This document shows positions 1 to 5,438 of a DNA stretch of 5,456 bases, in pieces (position 1 is the stretch's first letter; the number at the start of each line of letters is the position of its first letter). Source of the DNA: Actinomycetota bacterium (GTDB taxonomy: Bacteria; Actinomycetota; Actinomycetes; Propionibacteriales; Nocardioidaceae). The translations under genes were made by a program, and so were the position numbers. Below the pieces are notes generated by a model. The model searched no databases. It was not told the DNA's origin and saw only the letters and a program-made list of their open reading frames with translations. Location: assembly GCA_009702305.1 (NCBI GenBank), contig WLIH01000227.1:1-5456 (forward strand). The letters run 5' to 3'.

Positions 1-84
1 CACCGAGCTCGATCGCCTCGCTGGCGCTCGGCGGCACTCGACCACCGAGCTCGATCGCCTCGCTGGCGCTCGGCGGCACTCGAC
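1..84. repeat. Tandem 42-bp intergenic repeat, two exact copies
   Basis: A 42-bp unit beginning caccgagctcgatcg occupies 1-42 and recurs without any change at 43-84. Each copy contains the core gcctcgctggcgctcggc, which can fold weakly on itself through CGCC and GGCG. Bases 14-49 are identical to 5347-5382 at the other end of the window, so the unit is one arm of a repeat family present at both ends. The array may continue beyond the left edge. It lies downstream of the stop codon of the minus-strand hydrolase gene, so it would be in that gene's 3' flank. Two head-to-tail copies with no mismatch suggest a recent duplication. I see no coding role. Confidence 0.85.
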
Positions 85-112
85 TTCCGAGGACGCTCCT
101 CGTTGGTCGAGT
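78..112. other. Two-tier stem-loop between repeat arms
   Basis: ACTCGAC (78-84) pairs with GTCGAGT (106-112). Inside it CGAGGA (88-93) pairs with TCCTCG (97-102) around a three-base loop. The result is a 7-bp outer stem, a small internal loop and a 6-bp inner stem. It sits where the tandem arms meet the opposite-facing arm at 105-140, so it is the central hairpin of the composite repeat. No T-run follows on either strand, so it is not a standard intrinsic terminator. It could still shape the 3' end of the hydrolase transcript. Confidence 0.6.
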
Positions 113-140
113 AAGGCGCGCTAGCGCCTGTATCGAGACC
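105..140. repeat. Palindromic 36-bp repeat arm (left)
   Basis: The element starts ggtcgagta and ends gtatcgagacc. Its core is the hairpin AGGCGC-GCTA-GCGCCT. It has the same length and orientation as 5403-5438, with 27 of 36 positions matching; the outer ends are conserved and the core differs. It lies opposite in orientation to the tandem units at 1-84. It begins 16 bases downstream of the hydrolase stop codon (156-158, minus strand). Placement right after a stop codon fits dispersed 3'-end intergenic repeats of actinobacteria. The family assignment is from memory. Confidence 0.7.
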
Positions 141-155
141 GTGCCACCGACCTGG

Positions 156-1997
156 TCAGCCGAGCGGGTCGCGCCGACACGGCTGGGAGGCCAGCGCGCC
201 GCAGGCAGGCAGCGGACCGCGGGCGCGGCCGCGCTCCTGCGTGACCACGAGCCGCGACGGGTGCTCGGCGTCGTGCAGCACGGTCAGCATCGCCGGCTGC
301 CCGACCCCGGTCGGGAGCGCGTTGGGGGTGAAGCCCCACAGCCCGGTCTGGCTGGGGCTGTCGAGCCAGATCCGCAGCGACGACCCCGTCCGGAAGGCGT
401 GGCTGAACGGCAGGATCTCGATGCGCGCAGCAGCGGGCTCGCCGATCGGCAGATCGCGCTGCGCCGCCTGCGTGTGCGGGTGGTACGGCGAGGTGCGCGT
501 CGAGCGCGAGCGGTCGAGCGCCCGGTGGGAGAGCCGGAGCCAGCCGCGCTGCACGTAGACCTCCTGGCCGTCGGGGCGGACCTCGGTGACGGTGACCTGT
601 ACGTCGGCGTCGGGTGCCGTCGACGTCACCCACAGGTCCAGGCTCGCGCCTCCGGTGAGCACCAGGTCGCGGGTCAGCGGTGCGGTCGTGAAGGCGGCCG
701 AGCCGAGCGGGTTCACCGGCATGGCCTGCCACGTCACGCCGTACGCGACGCTCTGGTCGATCGCGATCTGCTCGCTGACCAGACCCGGTGAGGGCAGCGG
801 TGTGAGATACGACGTGCCGGCGGTCGCGCCCGCGGCCACCGGAGCGCCGAGGGTGCCGTCCGGACCGAGGCGGAAGGTGCGGACCGTGCCCGGGAACGGC
901 CGGGTGTCGGAGGTGGTGACCCAGGCGGGGTCGTAGCCGTCGACCGCGGTCTCGTGCCAGATCTGCACATGGGGGGTGCGCTGCCAACCGTTGCGCTCGC
1001 CCTTGAGGTAGTGGTCGAAGTACTGGTGCAGCAGCGCGCGCGAGCGAGGGGACTCGGCGTACATGCCGTGCATGCCGTTGGTGCCGATCGTCCAGGTGGT
1101 GCGGGGGTCGGTCTTCTCGAACGCGAGCCCGCCCCGGACGCCGGTCTGCTCGTCCTGCCACGACATCTCGCCGAGCACCGGCACATCGATGCGCGACAGA
1201 CCGCGCTCCGGGCTGCGCGAGCGGAAGAACCGGTCGTCGTAGGGGTGCTGCAGCCCGCTGAGGGTCACGCCGCCCGGCACGCCGAGCACCTGGTGGCTCG
1301 CGATGTTGGCCAGGCACTCGGGGTCGCTCATCGACTGGGCCTGCTGGGCGGCCTGGGCCCACGACAGGTGCAGGGCGGCCTCCCACGCCACCGGGAACTG
1401 GGTGTTGGCGATGCCGCCGGGGTAGCCCACGTCCCGGTAGGCGTCGCTGACGACCATGCCGGGCGCGATCGCGGCGAGATGCTCGGGTTGCTCGGCGGCG
1501 ACCAGGAGCTGGGTGAAGCCGGCGTAGGAGAACGAGAACATGCCGACCTTGCCGCTCGACCACGGCTGGGAGCCGGCCCACTCGACCGCCGCCGCTCCGT
1601 CGGTCGCCCAGTGCGGGCTGAACAGGTCGAACTCGCCGGCCGAGCAGGCGGTGCCGCGGACGCTGACCCCGACGATAGCGTAGCCGTCGGCCAGCATCTC
1701 GGCACCGAAGTCGTCGTTGACCCGGGTCGGGTTGCTGCCGGCGTTGTAGCCCTCGTACTGCAGCAGCGTCGGGAAGGGACCCTCGCCCTCGGGCCGCAGC
1801 ACCGTGTACTTGAGGTGGGTGCCGTCGGGAGCGTCGAGGTAGCCGCTCTCGGTCACGATGACCGGGTCGGCGGCCCGCGCGGTGTCGCCCGGACGGGGCA
1901 CCAGGGCAGTCGACCCGGCGAGCAGGGCGACGAGGAGCGGGACGGCGAGGCGAGGGCGGGGCACGCAAAGTAAACGAACCGACGTGGCGGTCGTCAC
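156..1997 (-). CDS. Secreted CocE/NonD-family (S15-like) alpha/beta hydrolase
   Basis: A 613-residue exported serine hydrolase of the X-Pro dipeptidyl-peptidase/CocE type. An N-terminal signal peptide (hydrophobic core about 17-33, likely cut after ARA at 40-42) precedes the catalytic domain. Visible motifs are SVRGTACSAGEF (112-123), the nucleophile elbow FSFSYAG with Ser157, a probable acid Asp282 (SWQDEQTG) and a probable His310 (NGMHGMY). From about 440 onward lies the beta-sandwich lid typical of the family (ASLDLWVTS, RGWLRLSHR, LRIWLDSP). Known members cleave X-Pro peptides, esters or amides; the substrate here cannot be read from sequence. The GTG start overlaps the upstream flavoprotein stop as GTGA, which suggests translational coupling. 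No Shine-Dalgarno is visible. An alternative GTG at 1964 would remove 11 residues, including one encoded by a rare TTA codon, and still leave a good signal peptide. The family is secure; the exact start and substrate are not. Confidence 0.9.
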   Translation of the reverse strand: MTTATSVRLLCVPRPRLAVPLLVALLAGSTALVPRPGDTARAADPVIVTESGYLDAPDGTHLKYTVLRPEGEGPFPTLLQYEGYNAGSNPTRVNDDFGAEMLADGYAIVGVSVRGTACSAGEFDLFSPHWATDGAAAVEWAGSQPWSSGKVGMFSFSYAGFTQLLVAAEQPEHLAAIAPGMVVSDAYRDVGYPGGIANTQFPVAWEAALHLSWAQAAQQAQSMSDPECLANIASHQVLGVPGGVTLSGLQHPYDDRFFRSRSPERGLSRIDVPVLGEMSWQDEQTGVRGGLAFEKTDPRTTWTIGTNGMHGMYAESPRSRALLHQYFDHYLKGERNGWQRTPHVQIWHETAVDGYDPAWVTTSDTRPFPGTVRTFRLGPDGTLGAPVAAGATAGTSYLTPLPSPGLVSEQIAIDQSVAYGVTWQAMPVNPLGSAAFTTAPLTRDLVLTGGASLDLWVTSTAPDADVQVTVTEVRPDGQEVYVQRGWLRLSHRALDRSRSTRTSPYHPHTQAAQRDLPIGEPAAARIEILPFSHAFRTGSSLRIWLDSPSQTGLWGFTPNALPTGVGQPAMLTVLHDAEHPSRLVVTQERGRARGPLPACGALASQPCRRDPLG

Positions 1998-2905
1998 GCC
2001 AGTGAGTCAGCCAGTGAGTCGGCCCCGATCGCCGCGCCGGCCACCAGCCCGGCGGCCGCGGCGTTGAGCACCGAGGCCATCGGCATCGGCAGGTCCGCGA
2101 CGTGGGCCAGGTCGCCGGCGGCGTACACCCCTGCCCGGCTGGTGCGTCCGAGCACGTCGACCCGCACGCACCCGGACGGGTTGAGGTCGAGACCGAGCTG
2201 CTCGGCGAACGGCGCCGCCTGGGTGGACGTCGTCGTCACGAACATCCCGCCGACCTCCTCGTCCGGGCCGTCGGCGAACGACACCGTGGCGCCGGCGCTG
2301 CTGCGACACAGCCCGACGATCGGCTCGCCACGCACGCAGACGCCGGCGGACTGCAGCGCCCGTGCGAGGTCCGGGTCGAGGGCCGCACCGTCGCTCAGCA
2401 CGGTGAGGCGCGCTGCGATGGGCGCCATCAGCCCGGTCAGGTGCAGCAGCTGGGGTCCGGAGCCGAGGACGGCGACGTGGGTGCCGGCCATCTCGTGGCC
2501 GTGGCAGTAGGGGCAGTGCGCGACGACCGAGCCGAAGAGCGCCTCGACGCCGGGCACCGCCGGCAGGGCGTCGCGGACGCCGGTGGCCAGCACCAGGCGG
2601 CGCGCCGTCACGCGCTCCCCGTCGCTCAGCGTGACGGCGTACCCCTCGTCCTCGGGCGCGACGAGCGCTGCGCGGTCCTCGCGCACGGTGACGGTGGCGT
2701 ACGCCGCGATGTCGGCCCGGGCCCGCGCGCGCAGCTCGGCCGGCGGCGTGCCGTCGTGGGTCAAGAAGTTGTGCAGGTGCTCGGCGGGCGCGTTGCGGTA
2801 CTGCCCCGAGTCGAGCACGAGCACCCTGCGGTGCATCCGGCCCAGGGTGAGGGCGGCCTGCAGGCCAGCCGGCCCGCCGCCGATGACGATCACGTCGTGC
2901 TGCAT
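1994..2905 (-). CDS. Thioredoxin-reductase-like FAD flavoprotein with CPYC redox pair
   Basis: A 303-residue cytosolic flavoprotein of the class II pyridine nucleotide-disulfide oxidoreductase fold. It shows an FAD-binding Rossmann motif VIGGGPAG (7-14), ATG (107-109), a redox-active Cys131-Pro-Tyr-Cys134 followed by HGHE, a second dinucleotide loop VLGSGP (146-151), and the C-terminal FAD motif YAAGD (261-265). The length is normal for a low-molecular-weight TrxR. The classical CATC is replaced by CPYC, and I see no HRRxxxR NADPH-phosphate clamp after the second loop, so the electron donor is open. The CPYCHG-type motif recalls the TrxR-like disulfide oxidase branch (GliT/HlmI-type) as much as true thioredoxin reductases. 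The start is ATG at 2905 because GAGGAG sits six bases upstream and the FAD motif begins at once; an earlier ATG at 2965 would lie inside the operator. It is divergent from the MerR gene. The C-terminus ends in a duplicated DSLA. Confidence 0.9.
   Translation of the reverse strand: MQHDVIVIGGGPAGLQAALTLGRMHRRVLVLDSGQYRNAPAEHLHNFLTHDGTPPAELRARARADIAAYATVTVREDRAALVAPEDEGYAVTLSDGERVTARRLVLATGVRDALPAVPGVEALFGSVVAHCPYCHGHEMAGTHVAVLGSGPQLLHLTGLMAPIAARLTVLSDGAALDPDLARALQSAGVCVRGEPIVGLCRSSAGATVSFADGPDEEVGGMFVTTTSTQAAPFAEQLGLDLNPSGCVRVDVLGRTSRAGVYAAGDLAHVADLPMPMASVLNAAAAGLVAGAAIGADSLADSLA
1998..2021. repeat. 12-bp tandem duplication at a gene junction
   Basis: gccagtgagtca (1998-2009) is followed by gccagtgagtcg (2010-2021), identical in the first 11 bases. 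Read on the minus strand it encodes the last residues ADSLADSLA of the flavoprotein, directly before the GTGA overlap with the hydrolase gene. It keeps the reading frame and adds four residues, most likely by replication slippage. Confidence 0.75.
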
Positions 2906-2911
2906 CTCGAT

Positions 2912-2917
2912 CTCCTC
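2912..2917 (-). promoter_or_regulatory. Shine-Dalgarno of the flavoprotein gene
   Basis: GAGGAG on the minus strand ends six bases before the ATG at 2905. It fixes that ATG as the start in preference to the in-frame ATG at 2965, which has no such site and would place the operator within the coding region. Confidence 0.8.
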
Positions 2918-2934
2918 GACTTGTGTGGAGCTCG

Positions 2935-2965
2935 AGCGTGTGACTTCATGTCGACATGAAGTCAA
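2935..2965 (-). promoter_or_regulatory. Putative MerR-type promoter of the flavoprotein gene
   Basis: On the minus strand a TTGACT -35-like element (2965-2960) is followed by a 19-bp spacer and a weak -10-like CACGCT (2940-2935). The dyad centre lies seven bases after the -35 element. In MerR-family promoters, such as the mer operon, a dyad fills an overlong 19-20 bp spacer, with the -35 overlapping one end. Transcription would start near 2928, giving a leader of about 23 bases that includes the GAGGAG site. The -10 match is poor, which is common for activator-dependent promoters in high-GC hosts but makes this call an inference. Confidence 0.55.
2941..2964. promoter_or_regulatory. Perfect 24-bp palindrome, likely MerR operator
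   Basis: The half-site TGACTTCATGTC (2941-2952) is followed by its exact reverse complement (2953-2964), with no mismatch in 24 bases. It is the most conspicuous dyad in the divergent intergenic region. It contains the merR start codon (2956-2958), and its right end overlaps the -35-like element facing the flavoprotein. The natural reading is the binding site of the adjacent MerR homodimer, acting on both directions. An in-frame TGA at 2941-2943 in the merR frame shows that merR cannot start upstream of it. Confidence 0.8.
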
Positions 2966-3396
2966 CTCCCTGGTCGGTCGGTGAGGTCGCGCGTCGCCTG
3001 GGGGTGGCCACGCACGTGCTGCGGCACTGGGAGGACGAGGGGCTGATCGCGCCGGCGCGCGACTCGGCCGACCGTCGACGCTACGGTCCTGCCGACCTCA
3101 CCCGGCTCGCCGTGATCATGAGCAGCAAGGCGGCGGGGATGAGCCTCGTGCAGATCCGGGTGCTGCTCGACGCCGAGGCTCACGACCGCCACCGGATCCT
3201 GAGCGACCACCTCACCGACCTCGACCGCCGGATGACGGAGATGGAGCGCTCGCGCCACCTCACCGTGCACGCCCTCGGCTGCCGGGCCCACGACGTCGCC
3301 GCCTGCCCGACGTTCGCGGCCCACGTGCAGGACATCGTCGACGGCAAGGTCACCGGGCTGGCCTTCGGGCCCGAGCAGCTTGTCGGCCCCGGCTGA
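2956..3396 (+). CDS. MerR-family transcriptional regulator with C-terminal Cys pair
   Basis: A 146-residue DNA-binding regulator. The MerR winged helix-turn-helix runs from about residue 6 to 70 (SVGEVARRLGV, LRHWEDEGLIAP, RRRYGPADLTRL), followed by a long dimerization helix (about 74-106) and a short tail with Cys109 and Cys117. The C-x7-C spacing equals the metal loop spacing of CueR. The residue matching CueR Ser77 in a gapless alignment from memory is not Cys, so a MerR/ZntR-type three-Cys site is absent. The pair could bind a metal, form a disulfide or react with an electrophile. The start at ATG 2956 is the only ATG ahead of the HTH. There is no clear Shine-Dalgarno, so a leaderless or operator-coupled start is plausible. 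The gene is divergent from the CPYC flavoprotein, which is its likely target, and ends in two consecutive in-frame stops (TGA TAG). The penicillin-binding protein gene follows after 12 bases. Confidence 0.9.
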   Translation: MKSTPWSVGEVARRLGVATHVLRHWEDEGLIAPARDSADRRRYGPADLTRLAVIMSSKAAGMSLVQIRVLLDAEAHDRHRILSDHLTDLDRRMTEMERSRHLTVHALGCRAHDVAACPTFAAHVQDIVDGKVTGLAFGPEQLVGPG

Positions 3397-3408
3397 TAGA
3401 AGAGGACC

Positions 3409-5328
3409 ATGCCTCGGACCCCCCTCCGCGTGACCTCCCGCGTCGCCACCGCGCTCGTGGCCCTGGTGGTCGCGGTCGCAGCCCTGGGCGGCTGCGACCA
3501 GGTGGCCGACCAGGTCAGCGGCCCCGACCCGGCGCCCGCGATGCAGGCGCTCGCGGACGGGCTGGCCGCTGGAGACCTGGCCGAGGTCCCGCTCGTCGGG
3601 GGCAGCGCGCCCCGGGCCACTACGGCGTACGCCGCCCTGGTCGAGGGGCTCGGCGACGTGTCGCCGAGCGTGTCCGCGGGCGAGATCAGCGAGGACGGCG
3701 ACACCGCCACGGGGGAGCTGGGCTGGACCTGGGTGCTCGACGGGCAGGAGTGGACCTACCTGACGCAGGTGGAGCTGACGCGCGACGGCGACGCCTGGGG
3801 CGTCGTGTGGTCGCCGTCGGTCGTCGAGTCGTCACTGGCCGAGGGCGAGGTGCTCGAGTCCACCCCGATCGGCGCGCGACGCGGCGACGTGCTGGGCGCG
3901 CGGGGGCTCGCGCTCGTGACCGCGCGCCCGGTGACCCGCTTCGGCATCGACCGCAGCCAGGTGCCTGCGCGCCGTGCGGGAGAGTCCGCCCGTCGGCTGG
4001 CGGCGCTGCTCGACATCGACCCGGTCGACTACGTCAAGCGGGTCGACGCGGCCGGCGAGCTGGCCTTCGTCGAGGGCATCGTCTATCGCCGTGACGAGGT
4101 GCCGACCGCCGTCAGCCAGGGCTACCGCGCCATCGAGGGGGCGGTCGCCCTCACCGACGACCTGCCGCTGCCTCCCAGCCGCGGCTTCGCCGGTCCGATC
4201 CTCGGCACCGTCGGCGAGGTCACCGCGGAGATGATCGAGGACGATCCCGACACCTACCGGATCGGCGACGAGGCCGGACTCTCCGGCCTCCAGGCGAGGT
4301 ACGACGACGAGTTGCGCGGCATGCCGGGGGTGGTGGTCGACGCCGTCGCCGGGGAGGGCGAGTCGGCGACCGAGCGCGAGCTGTTCCGGGTCGAGCCGAC
4401 CCAGGGCGACCCGCTGCAGCTCACCCTCGACCTCGACCTGCAGACCGAGGCCGAGGCCCTGCTGGCCGGTGTCGCTCCGGCGAGTGCGCTGGTCGCGATC
4501 CGACCCAGCACCGGCGCGATCCTCGCGGCGGCCAACGGCCCCGGCACGGCCGGCTACAACACCGCCACCTTCGGGCAGGCCGCCCCCGGCTCGACGTTCA
4601 AGATCGTCAGCTCGCTGGCCCTGCTGCGCTCGGGGCTGACGCCGTCCAGCGCGGTCCCGTGCACGACGAGCGTCACGGTCGACGGCAAGCGCTTCACCAA
4701 CTACTCCGACTACCCGTCCGGCGCCACCGGCCAGATCCCGCTGAGCGCGGCCGTCGCCAACTCCTGCAACACCGCCTTCATCTCCCAGACCGACCGCCTG
4801 GGCGGCACCGATCTCTTCGACGCCGCCGTCTCCCTCGGGCTCGGGCTCGACCACGACCTCGGCTTCCCGGCCTACTTCGGCAGCGTCGAGCCGCCCGCCT
4901 CCGAGACGGAGGCCGCCGCCGACATGATCGGGCAGGGCACGATCCTCGCCTCCCCGATGGTGATGGCGACCGTGATCGCGTCGGTCCAGCAGGGCGCGAC
5001 GGTGGTGCCGCACCTCGTCGACGGCTATCAGGACGTCGCTCCTGACGGTGCCGCCCCGTTGTCGAAGGCGGAGGCCGCGGCGCTGCGCTCGATGCTGCGC
5101 GGCGTGGTGACCTCCGGCAGCGGCCGGGGGCTCGCCGACCTGCCGGGGCCTGCGGCGATCGCCAAGACCGGCACCGCGGAGTTCGCGCGGGACGGCCGCA
5201 TCCTCACCCATGCCTGGATGGTCGCCGCGCAGGGCGACCTCGCCGTCGCCGTCTACGTCGAGGTCGGCGACTCCGGCTCCGGCACCGCCGGCCCGATCCT
5301 CGAGGCCTTCCTCCGCGCCGCTCGGTAG
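3409..5328 (+). CDS. Class B penicillin-binding lipoprotein (transpeptidase)
   Basis: A 639-residue peptidoglycan D,D-transpeptidase anchored as a lipoprotein. The signal peptide ends in lipobox LGGC with Cys29 as the lipidated residue. An NTF2-like (MecA_N-type) region spans about 40-150. A PBP dimerization-type region follows, opening with the RRGDVLGARGLALV segment (157-170) and running to about 320. The transpeptidase domain fills about 335-635 with Ser395-Thr-Phe-Lys398 (catalytic SxxK), Ser452-Cys-Asn454 (SxN) and Lys586-Thr-Gly588 (KTG), all intact. There is no glycosyltransferase domain. It resembles the actinobacterial penicillin-binding lipoprotein group (M. tuberculosis Rv2864c type) and acts on the outer face of the membrane. 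It is a beta-lactam target by family. A purine-rich AGAAGAGG (3398-3405) precedes the ATG by three bases. The 12-base gap after merR suggests co-transcription, though an internal promoter within merR cannot be excluded. Confidence 0.93.
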   Translation: MPRTPLRVTSRVATALVALVVAVAALGGCDQVADQVSGPDPAPAMQALADGLAAGDLAEVPLVGGSAPRATTAYAALVEGLGDVSPSVSAGEISEDGDTATGELGWTWVLDGQEWTYLTQVELTRDGDAWGVVWSPSVVESSLAEGEVLESTPIGARRGDVLGARGLALVTARPVTRFGIDRSQVPARRAGESARRLAALLDIDPVDYVKRVDAAGELAFVEGIVYRRDEVPTAVSQGYRAIEGAVALTDDLPLPPSRGFAGPILGTVGEVTAEMIEDDPDTYRIGDEAGLSGLQARYDDELRGMPGVVVDAVAGEGESATERELFRVEPTQGDPLQLTLDLDLQTEAEALLAGVAPASALVAIRPSTGAILAAANGPGTAGYNTATFGQAAPGSTFKIVSSLALLRSGLTPSSAVPCTTSVTVDGKRFTNYSDYPSGATGQIPLSAAVANSCNTAFISQTDRLGGTDLFDAAVSLGLGLDHDLGFPAYFGSVEPPASETEAAADMIGQGTILASPMVMATVIASVQQGATVVPHLVDGYQDVAPDGAAPLSKAEAAALRSMLRGVVTSGSGRGLADLPGPAAIAKTGTAEFARDGRILTHAWMVAAQGDLAVAVYVEVGDSGSGTAGPILEAFLRAAR

Positions 5329-5333
5329 CTCGC

Positions 5334-5438
5334 GGTCTCGATACACCGCCTCGCTGGCGCTCGGCGGCACTCGACCACCGAGGTTGATGGCCGGTTCTCG
5401 TCGATCGAGTAGCGAGCGCCAGCGAGCGTATCGAGATC
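5334..5438. repeat. Inverted repeat pair after the PBP gene
   Basis: Two opposed arms begin six bases after the PBP stop codon. TCTCGATAC (5336-5344) pairs with 5428-5436, CTCGCTGGCGCTCG (5350-5363) with 5413-5426, and ACTCGA (5369-5374) with 5405-5410. That gives 9, 14 and 6 perfect pairs around a loop of about 30 bases. The left arm carries extra bases that let it fold alone (CCGCC 5346-5350 with GGCGG 5363-5367). The right arm (5403-5438) matches 105-140 in length and ends. The structure could halt or stabilise the PBP transcript end, but no T-run follows. It belongs to the same family as the repeats at 1-140. Confidence 0.8.

Noticed and set aside
1..84. CRISPR array
   Set aside because: The two 42-bp units are directly adjacent with no unique spacers, and no cas gene is present.
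954..1973. Long plus-strand open frame opposite the hydrolase gene
   Set aside because: It mirrors the codon structure of the hydrolase, shows no domain or start signal, and is explained by high GC at third codon positions. The overlapping minus-strand frame at 121-1968 is rejected for the same reason.
2921..2949. Plus-strand promoter for merR (TTGTGT with CTTCAT at 17-bp spacing)
   Set aside because: The -10 match is too weak to support, although a leaderless merR transcript would need a promoter about here.
2102..2959. Plus-strand open frame opposite the flavoprotein
   Set aside because: It is opposite a well-conserved FAD protein and reads as compositionally biased sequence without motifs.
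2903..2965. Upstream ATG at 2965 as the flavoprotein start
   Set aside because: It would place 20 poorly conserved residues ahead of the FAD motif, cover the operator and lack a ribosome site, whereas the ATG at 2905 has GAGGAG at correct spacing.
5334..5438. Canonical intrinsic terminator
   Set aside because: The hairpin is strong but no T-rich run follows. I report it as a repeat with a possible 3'-end role instead.
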